DNA of 7,674 nt from Desulfobacterales bacterium (GTDB lineage Bacteria > Desulfobacterota > Desulfobacteria > Desulfobacterales > JAFDCJ01), in the NCBI GenBank assembly GCA_029932495.1, contig JAOZPY010000112.1, positions 1 to 7,674 on the forward strand, written 5' to 3'. Below are positions 1 through 6,960 of the stretch, piece by piece (position 1 is the stretch's first letter; each line of letters begins with the position of its first letter). A program made the translations under genes and the position numbers. The notes under the pieces were generated by a model. It had not been told where the DNA came from and ran no database searches. It worked only from the letters and a program-made list of their open reading frames with translations.

Positions 1-1706
1 AAAACATGGTGGCCGGTGCCACGGGCATCGATATCGTGGCCATGGTCATCGCCGCCGATGAGGGGGTGATGCCCCAGACCCGGGAACACATGGAAATATG
101 CACCCTGCTGGGGGTCCAGCACGGCCTGATCGTGATGACCAAAATTGATATGGTCGACGAAGAGTGGTTGGAACTGGCCCTGGAGGACATCCGGGATTTT
201 AGTCGGGGCACCTTTTTAGAGGATGCCCCCATCCTGCCGGTATCTTCGGTCACCGGCCAGGGAATTTCCGAGCTGCTGGCCGCCTTGGACGAAATCGCCG
301 CACGCATTCCCAAACGGCCGGCTTCGGGCCTGTTCCGCCTGCCCATTGACCGGGTTTTCACCATGAAGGGCTTTGGCACCGTCATTACCGGAACCCTGGT
401 TTCCGGCGCCGTCGAAGTGGGCGATACCATCATGGTGTACCCGTCGCAGATTACCTCCAAGGTCCGCGGAATCCAGGTGCACAACCGCAGCGCCACCCGG
501 GCTGAGGCCGGTATGCGAACGGCCATCAACTTTCAGGGCCTGGACCGTGCGGCGGTCCAACGCGGCCAGGTGCTGTCGAGCCCCGGAGCGCTGATTCCGA
601 GCTACATGGTGGATGTGTCCTTTCACTACCTTGCCAGCAACAAAAAACCACTGAAAAACCGTACGCTGGCGCGATTTCACACCGGTACCAGCGAAGTCCT
701 GGGACATCTGGTCCTGCTCGAGCAGGACGAACTGATGCCAGGCCAATCCACCGTGGCCCAGCTGCGACTGGATGCCGCCGTGGCCCTGGTAAAGGATGAC
801 CGCTTTGTCATCCGCAGCTATTCTCCCGTGCGCACCATTGGCGGCGGACAGGTGCTCAACCCCACGCCCCGAAAACATAAGCGTCTGAAACCCGAAATCG
901 TTGAGGGGCTCAAGCACCTGGCCGACACGGATCCGGAAAAGGTCATTTCCTTTCAGATCCTGCAAGCCGGTTACCCCGGAGTATCCTTTTCCCATCTGAA
1001 GATCATGGCCAACCTGACGGACAAACAGTTGGAAGCGCTCCTGCAGCTGCTGCTGTCGCGTAAAACGGTGATTCAGGTCGACAGGGAAAACCGCATTTTC
1101 ATCCACCAGGACGTTCTTGAAAAATTAAAACAGCAGACCGCTGAACACCTGGGCGTTTATCATTCCGCCAACCCCCTCAAAACAGGCATGCCCAAAGAAG
1201 AACTCAAGTCCAAATTTCCACCGGGCACCGACACCAAGCTGTTTAACCTGGTGCTCAACCAGATGATTAAAAGCGGACGCGTCGTCCAGGATGAAAACAC
1301 CGTGCGCCTGGATGTACACCGGGTCTCCCTGGCCCAGGATCAGGCGGACGTGCGGGATAAAATTCTGAAGATCTATCACGACGGCGGGCTTCAGCCCCCC
1401 TACTTCCGGGAAGCCATAAAGTCCCTGGATGTCGATGCCCGGCACGCCAAGGACATTCTCATGCACTTGGTGGAAGAAGGCCAGATCATAAAGACCAAAG
1501 AAGACCTTTATTTTCATGCAGCGGCAGTCGATGAGCTGAAGCGGCGGCTGGTGGATTTTCTGGAATCCCACGATGAGATTACCACCCCCCAGTTCAAGGA
1601 GATGACCGGCGCCTCGCGCAAATACGTCATCCCCCTGATCGAATATTTCGATGCCAAAAACGTAACACTGCGAGTGGGTGATTCACGCAAACTTCGCAAG
1701 GGGTAG
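1..1706 (+). CDS. selB: SelB, selenocysteine-specific translation elongation factor (5' truncated by window edge)
   Basis: SelB is a GTPase that carries Sec-tRNA(Sec) to the ribosome at UGA codons marked by a SECIS hairpin. The frame is open from base 3, and the first Met (base 6) lies inside the G domain, just after where the DxPGH G3 motif should be. By family alignment roughly 65 N-terminal residues, including the P-loop, lie outside the window. Counting from that Met, the G4 motif TKID is at residues 45-48 and a G5-like segment (VSSVTGQG) at 79-86. EF-Tu-like beta-barrel domains follow from about residue 110 (MKGFGTVITGTL). From about residue 300 to 566 comes the winged-helix arm typical of bacterial SelB, ending in RKYVIPLIEYFD...VGDSRKLRKG, the SECIS-binding end. 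Implied full length of about 630 residues fits the family (E. coli 614). Its presence implies that the host makes selenoproteins; no selA, selD or selC is visible here. It converges with hemW. Confidence 0.96.
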   Translation, partial: NMVAGATGIDIVAMVIAADEGVMPQTREHMEICTLLGVQHGLIVMTKIDMVDEEWLELALEDIRDFSRGTFLEDAPILPVSSVTGQGISELLAALDEIAARIPKRPASGLFRLPIDRVFTMKGFGTVITGTLVSGAVEVGDTIMVYPSQITSKVRGIQVHNRSATRAEAGMRTAINFQGLDRAAVQRGQVLSSPGALIPSYMVDVSFHYLASNKKPLKNRTLARFHTGTSEVLGHLVLLEQDELMPGQSTVAQLRLDAAVALVKDDRFVIRSYSPVRTIGGGQVLNPTPRKHKRLKPEIVEGLKHLADTDPEKVISFQILQAGYPGVSFSHLKIMANLTDKQLEALLQLLLSRKTVIQVDRENRIFIHQDVLEKLKQQTAEHLGVYHSANPLKTGMPKEELKSKFPPGTDTKLFNLVLNQMIKSGRVVQDENTVRLDVHRVSLAQDQADVRDKILKIYHDGGLQPPYFREAIKSLDVDARHAKDILMHLVEEGQIIKTKEDLYFHAAAVDELKRRLVDFLESHDEITTPQFKEMTGASRKYVIPLIEYFDAKNVTLRVGDSRKLRKG

Positions 1707-1710
1707 AAAG

Positions 1711-1811
1711 GCTGGAAAGCTGGAAGGCCACAAAGCCAGAAGGCTTGCAAAAGGTCTAAAATTCCTTATTTGCTTCTCAGCTTGGTAGCTTGCTCGCATC
1801 CCAGCATTTTT
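1711..1811. terminator. Probable bidirectional terminator: long imperfect inverted repeat between selB and hemW
   Basis: Arm 1711-1736 is imperfectly complementary to 1780-1805: 18 of 26 ungapped positions pair, starting with an unbroken GCTGG/CCAGC base. A further five-base match (AGAAG) follows after a one-base shift. Two of the mismatches become G-U pairs in plus-strand RNA. The plus-strand hairpin ends directly before ATTTTT (1806-1811); the minus-strand hairpin ends before CTTTCT. Both are U-rich, as expected for a terminator serving both convergent genes. A small nested hairpin, AAGCC-AGAA-GGCTT, lies at 1733-1746. The U-run overlaps the hemW stop codon by one or two bases. Termination is inferred from structure and position only. 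Confidence 0.45.
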
Positions 1812-2988
1812 ACCGTCCGGTGAGCATGGCCGCCACGGCCTCATGAAACGCCATACCGTCGCGCGTCAAGCGGCATTGCGCGGGCGTGAGCTCCAATAAA
1901 CCCTCATTTTGTAACTGCCCGAGTTCCTCTTTATAAACCTTTTCGAAGGTCAATCCGAAATTGCGTTCAAAGGCCCGCAAATCGATTCCTTCCTTGGTGC
2001 GCAGGCCCAGATAAATTACCTCCAGCATGCGCTGCTCCCGGGTAAGGGTCTCTTCACCGCCCAACGGCAGTTGGCCCGCGGCGATTTTGCGCACGTATTC
2101 CGATACACTGCTAAAATTCCACCAGCGCCGGGGTTGGATAAAGGAATGCGCGGACGGTCCCAGCCCCAGGTAAGGGTCTGCCGACCAGTACTTACGGTTG
2201 TGCCGGGACATCCAGGGGCAACGCCCGTTTTCGGCCAGACGGGCAAAATTGGAAATCTCGTAATGGTAAAAATCGTGGGCCGCCAGAAAATCGATGGTAC
2301 TATCAAACAACTTTCGCATGGTGTGCCCGGTGGGCAGCCGGAGGCGACCGGCTTTTATCTCCCGGTCCAGGGGAGTCCCGGACTCCCGGGTCAGCATGTA
2401 GCAGGAAAGATGTTCAGGGGCCAGCACCACCGCCTGCTCCAGGTCAGCGATCCATTGGCCCGGGTCCTGGCCGGGCAGCCCGTAAATCAGGTCCAGCCCG
2501 ATGTTGTCGAATCCGGCCTGACGCGCCCACTGTATTGTTTCATGGGCCTGATAGCCGGAATGAATCCGGCCGAGAAATTCAAGATTGTCGTTGTGAAACG
2601 ACTGCACACCGATGTTTAAGCGGTTGATGCCCCCCTGACGGTAGGCCTCAAGTTTTTCAGGACTGAGCGTGCCCGGATTGACCTCCAGGGTGATTTCAGC
2701 CTCCGGCAGGACGTCAAACTGCCCCAAAACGCTTTCAACGATGCAGCCGATATCAGCGGGCTCGAGCACCGACGGGGTTCCGCCGCCGATATACAGGCTG
2801 TCAAAGGTCAGGCGGCAATTTCCGGCCAGCTTAATTTCCCGTTGGAGCGCATCCAGAAACCGGGATATTTTCCCCAAATCGATTGTGGAGTAAAAATCAC
2901 AGTAAATACATTTTTTTACGCAGAAAGGAATATGAATGTAAAGACCGCCGAGCCGGTCACTATCACCATCTGTTGCAAAACGGGTCAT
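1810..2988 (-). CDS. hemW: HemW, radical SAM heme chaperone (HemN-like family)
   Basis: The 392-residue protein has the radical SAM cluster motif CVKKCIYC (Cys23, Cys27, Cys30) right after LYIHIPF, which binds a 4Fe-4S cluster and S-adenosylmethionine. GGGTPS (68-73) is the SAM-binding glycine motif, and a HemN C-terminal domain follows from about residue 320. HNRKYW (263-268) matches the HNxxYW motif tied to heme binding in HemW. The protein also lacks the longer N-terminal extension of true HemN coproporphyrinogen dehydrogenase. It is therefore probably a cytosolic heme chaperone for heme enzymes, although databases often label such proteins oxygen-independent coproporphyrinogen III oxidase. 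I prefer the ATG at 2988, which puts the Cys motif close to the N-terminus. An in-frame TTG at 2997 would add three residues and has a weak GGA upstream. The gene begins 13 bp after the HIT gene, so the two are probably co-transcribed. Confidence 0.93.
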   Translation of the reverse strand: MTRFATDGDSDRLGGLYIHIPFCVKKCIYCDFYSTIDLGKISRFLDALQREIKLAGNCRLTFDSLYIGGGTPSVLEPADIGCIVESVLGQFDVLPEAEITLEVNPGTLSPEKLEAYRQGGINRLNIGVQSFHNDNLEFLGRIHSGYQAHETIQWARQAGFDNIGLDLIYGLPGQDPGQWIADLEQAVVLAPEHLSCYMLTRESGTPLDREIKAGRLRLPTGHTMRKLFDSTIDFLAAHDFYHYEISNFARLAENGRCPWMSRHNRKYWSADPYLGLGPSAHSFIQPRRWWNFSSVSEYVRKIAAGQLPLGGEETLTREQRMLEVIYLGLRTKEGIDLRAFERNFGLTFEKVYKEELGQLQNEGLLELTPAQCRLTRDGMAFHEAVAAMLTGR

Positions 2989-3001
2989 AGGGGTCAAAAA
3001 G

Positions 3002-3331
3002 CTATTTCCAGCCGCCGATCAGATGCATGTGCAAATGAAAAATAAGCTGCCCCCCGCCTTTTTCGACGTTGGTGAAAAGCCGGTAACCGGAGCTGGAAAC
3101 TCCGTGCTGCCGGGCCATTTCCCGGGCGACCCAGTGCATCTGGCCGATGATGGGCAGATCAGCTTCGGCGATATCGTTGATGCTGCGGATGTGTTTTTTG
3201 GGGACAATCAAAAGATGAACCGGGGCTGCGGGGTTGATGTCTTTAAACACCACCAGTTGATCGTCTTCGAACAAAATTTCAGTGGGGGTTTGTCCACTGG
3301 CAATTTTGCAGAAAAGGCAGTCTTTTTCCAT
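3002..3331 (-). CDS. HIT-family (HinT-like) purine nucleoside phosphoramidase
   Basis: This 109-residue protein of the histidine triad superfamily hydrolyses AMP-N or related nucleotide conjugates in HinT-type members. The triad HLHMH has histidines at 99, 101 and 103; His101 corresponds to the nucleophile of human HINT1. It is preceded by the usual Gly/Gln segment (KGGGQ, 91-95). The N-terminal half carries the Hint core signature DINPAAPVHLLIVPKKHI (31-48). A CxxC pair (Cys5, Cys8) near the N-terminus occurs in many bacterial HIT proteins and can help bind zinc. The ATG at 3331 is well supported by a strong AAGGAGG Shine-Dalgarno sequence. The C-terminus stops at GGWK, shorter than HINT1, whose tail continues with several residues after the GG. 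The exact substrate cannot be read from sequence. It sits between aat and hemW, with its own candidate promoter upstream. Confidence 0.92.
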   Translation of the reverse strand: MEKDCLFCKIASGQTPTEILFEDDQLVVFKDINPAAPVHLLIVPKKHIRSINDIAEADLPIIGQMHWVAREMARQHGVSSSGYRLFTNVEKGGGQLIFHLHMHLIGGWK

Positions 3332-3342
3332 ATTCCGGGTTC

Positions 3343-3349
3343 CCTCCTT
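3343..3349 (-). promoter_or_regulatory. Strong Shine-Dalgarno sequence of the HIT gene
   Basis: The minus strand reads AAGGAGG ending 11 nt before the ATG at 3331. This is a near-perfect anti-16S match and fixes the start of the HIT gene. It is the strongest ribosome binding site in the window, which suggests that this small protein is made efficiently. Confidence 0.8.
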
Positions 3350-3392
3350 GTTGACAAACCAACATGGTTAAAAATGGTTTCATAGAGCGCCT

Positions 3393-3422
3393 ATACTAAA
3401 CGGTTTGGCGCACGGATGTCAA
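3393..3422 (-). promoter_or_regulatory. Candidate sigma70 promoter for the HIT gene and hemW
   Basis: On the minus strand a perfect TTGACA -35 box (3422-3417) is followed after 18 bp by TAGTAT (3398-3393, 4 of 6 to consensus). TTTAGT at 3400-3395 is an alternative -10 box with a 16-bp spacer. It lies in the 102-bp gap after the aat stop codon and would give a leader of about 55 nt. The -10 element is imperfect, so this is a prediction; read-through from aat could also feed these genes. Confidence 0.45.
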
Positions 3423-3433
3423 GCCGGCTGATA

Positions 3434-4132
3434 TCAATGGGCGGTTGGTTCGGAAAACTGCCAGCGGCATTTCAGGGTGGGCGCCCGCAGGGCATCTTTC
3501 AACTCCTGCAGGTAGCGCCGCCGGGCAATGGGACGGGCGCCGAAGCGTTTTAAGTGAGCGGTGACCACCTGGCAGTCAATCATGGCAAAATTCATCCCGG
3601 CCAGGTGCTGTACCAGGGCCACCAGGGCCACCTTGGACGCATTGCTGATTCGGGTGAACATGGACTCGCCGAAAAAAATTTTCCCCAGCGACACGCCGTA
3701 CAGCCCTCCGGCAAGCTGACCATCCTGCCAGGTTTCAACAGAATGCGCAAAGCCGGCTTCATGCAGCCTGCAGTAAGCGTCAATCATGTCGTCAACGATC
3801 CAGGTCCCCTCACCATTTTCCCGGCGCACGCGGGCGCATTCGGTAATCACGGTTCGAAAATCACGATCCAGGGTAAGCTTAAAATCCCCCTTTTTCATTA
3901 CCTTGTGCAGTGACCGGGCGACCCGTAGCTCCCGCGGATAGAGCACAAAACGCGGGTCCGGTGACCACCACAAAATCGGCTCACCATCTGAATACCAGGG
4001 GAATATGCCCAAACTGTATGCCAGCAGCAACCGTGGCAGGCTCAGATCGCCACCGATTGCCAGCAGTCCCTCCTTGGATGCAAGCTGAGGGGGTGGAAAT
4101 GAAAGTTCTTCCGATAGCTGATAAACAGGCAT
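3434..4132 (-). CDS. aat: Aat, leucyl/phenylalanyl-tRNA--protein transferase
   Basis: Aat transfers Leu or Phe from aminoacyl-tRNA to proteins with an N-terminal Arg or Lys, creating a primary N-degron for ClpS-ClpAP. The 232-residue protein is full length (E. coli 234). Family signatures run from GLLAIGGDL (22-30) through GIFPWYSDG and ILWWSPDPR (42-61). GESMF is at 155-159 and MIDCQ at 184-188. Glu156, Asp186 and Gln188 match active-site positions described for the E. coli enzyme. The N-terminus matches relatives, so the ATG at 4132 looks right. However, no clear Shine-Dalgarno sequence precedes it (minus strand CTGACCTGCCTGT before ATG). It lies 59 bp downstream of clpA in the same direction, so it is likely part of a clpS-clpA-aat transcript and the same pathway. 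Confidence 0.96.
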   Translation of the reverse strand: MPVYQLSEELSFPPPQLASKEGLLAIGGDLSLPRLLLAYSLGIFPWYSDGEPILWWSPDPRFVLYPRELRVARSLHKVMKKGDFKLTLDRDFRTVITECARVRRENGEGTWIVDDMIDAYCRLHEAGFAHSVETWQDGQLAGGLYGVSLGKIFFGESMFTRISNASKVALVALVQHLAGMNFAMIDCQVVTAHLKRFGARPIARRRYLQELKDALRAPTLKCRWQFSEPTAH

Positions 4133-4191
4133 ACAGGCAGGTCAGTGTAATGAATAGAAAAAGTTGGCTGCCATGCACCCGGAAGCAGTTT

Positions 4192-6489
4192 CTAGGCGTC
4201 CAGCAGCTCGGGTATCTTAACCGCAGCAGAACGCCTGCCCCGGCTTTCGATCCGGTAATCAAAGACCAGTTTGTCGTCTTCCAGATCAATGGATACACGA
4301 CCGCCTTTTTGCAGCCGCCCGAAAAGGATTTCATCGGCCAGGGCATCTTTGATGTGGGTCTGGAGCACCCGCGCCAGGGGTCGGGCCCCATAACTGGGAT
4401 CATAGCCTTTTTTCGCCAGCCAGGTCCGCACGGCCGCCGAGATGGTCAGCGTGACCTTCTTGATGCTCAGCTGTTCATTGACCTCGGCCATGAACTTATC
4501 AACCACCTTCTCCATGATCTCCACGTTCAGGGCATTGAAATGGATCGTCTCATCGAGCCGATTGCGAAATTCCGGACTGAACATCCTTTCAATCGCTTTT
4601 TTACCTTTAGATGCCGTATCCTTGCCGGCATCTCCGAAGCCGATGGTTTGCTGACTCATTTCCCGGGTGCCGGCATTGGATGTCATCATCAGGATCACGT
4701 TTCTGAAATCCGCTTTTTTCCCGTTGTTATCCGTCAGGGTGGCATGATCCATGACCTGCAGCAGAATGTTAAACAGGTCCGGGTGTGCTTTTTCGATCTC
4801 ATCGAGCAGCAGCACGCTGTGGGGATGCTTGCGGATCCCGTCAGTCAGCAGCCCGCCCTGGTCAAAGCCGATATAACCGGGAGGCGCGCCGATCAGACGG
4901 GCGACGGCGTGCTTTTCCATGTACTCGCTCATGTCAAAACGAAGGAACTCCACTCCGAGGATACGGGCCACCTGGCGTGAAACTTCGGTCTTGCCGACGC
5001 CGGTGGGGCCGGTGAACAGAAAGCAGCCCACCGGACGCCCCGGGGTGCCCAATCCGGCACGGGAACGCTTGATGGAGGTCACCAGCGCCCGGATGGCATC
5101 ATCCTGACCGAAAACCACCTGCCTGAGGCCATCTTCGAGTTGTTCCAGTTTGCCGCGGTCCGAAGTCGACACGCTCTGGGTGGGAATGCGCGCCATTTTG
5201 GCGACAATCTTTTCAATATCGGCCGGGTTGATTTTCTTGCGCTGGGTAGAGCCGGACAATCGCACAAAAGCGCCGGCCTCATCAATGACATCAATGGCTT
5301 TGTCCGGCAGGTAGCGGTCATTAAGATACTTGGCGGACAACTCCGCGGCGGCCTTCAGGGCCGAATCGGTATACACGATGCAGTGGTGCTCCTCATAACG
5401 GCTGCGCAGGCCTTTGAGTATCTGCACGGTTTCATTAATCGGCGGCTCCAGGATTTCCACTTTTTCAAAGCGTCGTGACAGAGCCCGGTCTTTTTCAAAA
5501 TGGTTCTTGAATTCCTCATAGGTGGAAGATCCGATGCAGCGGATCTCCCCGCTGGTCAAAACCGGCTTGAGAATGTTGGAGGCATCCATGGAGCCGCTGC
5601 TGGTGGCCCCTGCCCCCACGATGGTATGAATTTCATCAATGAAAAGGATGGCCTTGGGTTTTTTTCTCAGCTCGGCGATCACCCCTTTCAGACGCTGCTC
5701 GAAGTCTCCGCGAAACTTGGTGCCGGCCAGCATGCCGCCAAGATCCAGGGCATAAATTTCAACATCTTTGAGCAGATCGGGGACATCGCCCTGCTGAATT
5801 TTCTGCGCCAGTCCTTCAGCCATGGCGGTCTTCCCCACCCCGGGATCTCCCACGTAAACCGGGTTGTTCTTGCGCCGCCGGCACAGGACCTGCATGGTGC
5901 GCTCCATTTCGGTTTTGCGGCCGATCAGCGGATCCAGGCGTCCCTCGGCGGCCTGCTGAATCAGGTTGATGGTATACAGTTCCAGCGGACTGGCCTTTTT
6001 CTTGCGTTCTTTGCGGGTGGGACGGGCGAAACTGTCGGCGGGATTTTCATCCCAGGAGGTTTTGGCAACATTATGGGAAATGTAGTTTAGCACGTCCAGC
6101 CGGGTAACGCCTTCGGCACTGAGAAAAAACTCCGCATGGGAGTCTTTTTCCAGGAAAATGGAAGCCAGTATGTCACTGACGGTGACCTCGGTCTTTTCCG
6201 CCGAACGGGCATGGTTGACCGCCCGCTGAATGACCCGCTGGAAACCGATAGTCTGCTGGAGCACGTATTCGCTGCCCTCAGGGATGCGCTCAATTTTTTC
6301 CTCGAAAAATCCCTCCAGCGCATTGATCAAATTTTCGACACTGCCCCCACAGTTCTCAATGATCTCAATGCCGGTGGGATCGTACAAAATCGCAAAAAGA
6401 ATGTGTTCGATGCTCACATATTCATGGCGTCTTTTTTTTGCCTCTCTAACAGCAAAGCCAAGAGTCGCGCTGAGTTCTTTGCTGATCAT
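4192..6489 (-). CDS. clpA: ClpA, AAA+ unfoldase subunit of the ClpAP protease
   Basis: ClpA is the cytosolic hexameric unfoldase that threads substrates into ClpP. The 765-residue protein (E. coli 758) has two Clp N-domain repeats (about 1-145), which include the ClpS docking face, then a charged linker (about 150-166). AAA+ module D1 has Walker A GDPGVGKT (214-221), Walker B ILFIDE (281-286) and an arginine-finger region LSRRFE (337-342). D2 has Walker A GPTGVGKT (494-501), Walker B VLLLDE (559-564) and sensor-2 segment GARPLARVL (701-709). The loop TIGFG (615-619) supplies the IGF/IGL tripeptide that docks on ClpP. There is no long coiled-coil middle domain as in ClpB or ClpC, so ClpA is favoured. 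The ATG lies three bases after the clpS stop; GAGAG at the end of clpS serves as the ribosome binding site, implying translational coupling. Confidence 0.97.
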   Translation of the reverse strand: MISKELSATLGFAVREAKKRRHEYVSIEHILFAILYDPTGIEIIENCGGSVENLINALEGFFEEKIERIPEGSEYVLQQTIGFQRVIQRAVNHARSAEKTEVTVSDILASIFLEKDSHAEFFLSAEGVTRLDVLNYISHNVAKTSWDENPADSFARPTRKERKKKASPLELYTINLIQQAAEGRLDPLIGRKTEMERTMQVLCRRRKNNPVYVGDPGVGKTAMAEGLAQKIQQGDVPDLLKDVEIYALDLGGMLAGTKFRGDFEQRLKGVIAELRKKPKAILFIDEIHTIVGAGATSSGSMDASNILKPVLTSGEIRCIGSSTYEEFKNHFEKDRALSRRFEKVEILEPPINETVQILKGLRSRYEEHHCIVYTDSALKAAAELSAKYLNDRYLPDKAIDVIDEAGAFVRLSGSTQRKKINPADIEKIVAKMARIPTQSVSTSDRGKLEQLEDGLRQVVFGQDDAIRALVTSIKRSRAGLGTPGRPVGCFLFTGPTGVGKTEVSRQVARILGVEFLRFDMSEYMEKHAVARLIGAPPGYIGFDQGGLLTDGIRKHPHSVLLLDEIEKAHPDLFNILLQVMDHATLTDNNGKKADFRNVILMMTSNAGTREMSQQTIGFGDAGKDTASKGKKAIERMFSPEFRNRLDETIHFNALNVEIMEKVVDKFMAEVNEQLSIKKVTLTISAAVRTWLAKKGYDPSYGARPLARVLQTHIKDALADEILFGRLQKGGRVSIDLEDDKLVFDYRIESRGRRSAAVKIPELLDA

Positions 6490-6492
6490 GGT

Positions 6493-6807
6493 CTACTCTC
6501 TTTCCATAGTGCATTTTAGCGGAAACCCGTTTTCCCGGGCCAGGGTTTCAACCGTTTCCACCTTCGTCTGGGCGATTTCATAAGGGTACACCCCGCAGAC
6601 CCCGACACCCCGGCGGTGCACGTTGAGCATTATGCGGGTCGCTTCTTCAAGTGCCTTGTGAAAAACGTGCATCAGCACTTCGACCACAAACTCCATGGTG
6701 GTATAATCATCGTTGAGAAGCAGCACCTTGAACATCGGCGGTTCTTTGACCTCTGAATCGGTCTGGGAACCGGTAATTTCCTCTACTTGCGGATCATGCT
6801 GACTCAT
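6493..6807 (-). CDS. clpS: ClpS, N-degron adaptor for ClpA
   Basis: ClpS binds proteins bearing N-terminal Leu, Phe, Tyr or Trp and hands them to ClpA; it also blocks other ClpA substrates. The 104-residue protein has a flexible, acidic N-terminal tail (about 1-22) needed for delivery, then the ClpS fold. The pocket residues are visible: Asn32, Asp33 and Asp34 (LNDDYT), Thr36, Met38 and His64 (NVHRRG). These correspond to E. coli Asn34, Asp35, Asp36, Thr38, Met40 and His66. The Met38 gatekeeper, which excludes beta-branched residues, is present, so proteobacterial-type specificity is expected. The C-terminal part (CGVYPYEIAQTKVETV) carries the ClpA-binding side. The start is supported by AGGTGG six bases upstream. 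It is the first gene of a clpS-clpA-aat run. Confidence 0.97.
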   Translation of the reverse strand: MSQHDPQVEEITGSQTDSEVKEPPMFKVLLLNDDYTTMEFVVEVLMHVFHKALEEATRIMLNVHRRGVGVCGVYPYEIAQTKVETVETLARENGFPLKCTMERE

Positions 6808-6813
6808 TGAAGC

Positions 6814-6819
6814 CCACCT
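6814..6819 (-). promoter_or_regulatory. Shine-Dalgarno sequence of clpS
   Basis: The minus strand reads AGGTGG six bases before the clpS ATG at 6807, a good ribosome binding site at ideal spacing. It begins about 8 nt downstream of a predicted leader hairpin (6828-6860). Confidence 0.7.
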
Positions 6820-6827
6820 GATAACGC

Positions 6828-6860
6828 GCAGCCAGGACTATTAATGGAGCCATTGGCCGC
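6828..6860 (-). promoter_or_regulatory. Predicted leader hairpin before the clpS ribosome binding site
   Basis: On the minus strand GCGGCCA (6860-6854) can pair with TGGCTGC (6834-6828), seven pairs including one G-U, around a 19-nt loop. The loop side contains most of a 12-bp dyad, AATGGAGCCATT, at 6843-6854, which could instead be a protein-binding site. Both sit inside the predicted clpS leader. A regulatory role is only inferred from position. Confidence 0.25.
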
Positions 6861-6930
6861 TTAAAGCCCCCAGAGTGATCAGCAGGTCAACGATTGTGGG
6901 CGTCCACCCATCCGCTGCCCCGCCAGTTTA

Positions 6931-6960
6931 ATAATAATCACTGAACGTGACTTTTGTAAA
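6931..6960 (-). promoter_or_regulatory. Candidate sigma70 promoter for clpS-clpA-aat
   Basis: On the minus strand TTTACA (6960-6955, 5 of 6 to consensus) and TATTAT (6936-6931, 5 of 6) are separated by 18 bp. It starts right after the secA terminator hairpin and predicts a leader of about 115 nt before the clpS ATG. A second, poorer pair, TTGACC at 6890-6885 with TTTAAG 19 bp downstream, is less convincing because of its long spacer. Confidence 0.5.

Noticed and set aside
216..1106. 296-codon minus-strand open frame inside selB
   Set aside because: It is entirely opposite well-conserved SelB sequence, with a Gln/Gly/His-rich composition typical of antisense translation and no family signature.
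1810..2988. Annotation as coproporphyrinogen III dehydrogenase (HemN)
   Set aside because: The length, N-terminus and HNRKYW motif point to HemW, the heme chaperone branch, rather than HemN.
3351..3356. TTGACA on the plus strand as a -35 box
   Set aside because: No plus-strand gene follows, and the region is the leader of the minus-strand HIT gene.
4160..4182. Possible terminator between clpA and aat (short stem around TGC-ATG-GCA followed by a T5 run on the minus strand)
   Set aside because: The stem has only three contiguous pairs plus a mismatch and two more, too weak to call; at most it gives partial termination.
3910..4980. 356-codon plus-strand open frame antisense to aat and clpA
   Set aside because: It lies opposite two clearly conserved genes, its translation shows no recognisable domain, and it is a typical antisense shadow in GC-rich coding DNA.
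5500..6090. 196-codon plus-strand open frame inside clpA
   Set aside because: It is antisense to the conserved linker and D1 region of ClpA, and no domain is recognised.
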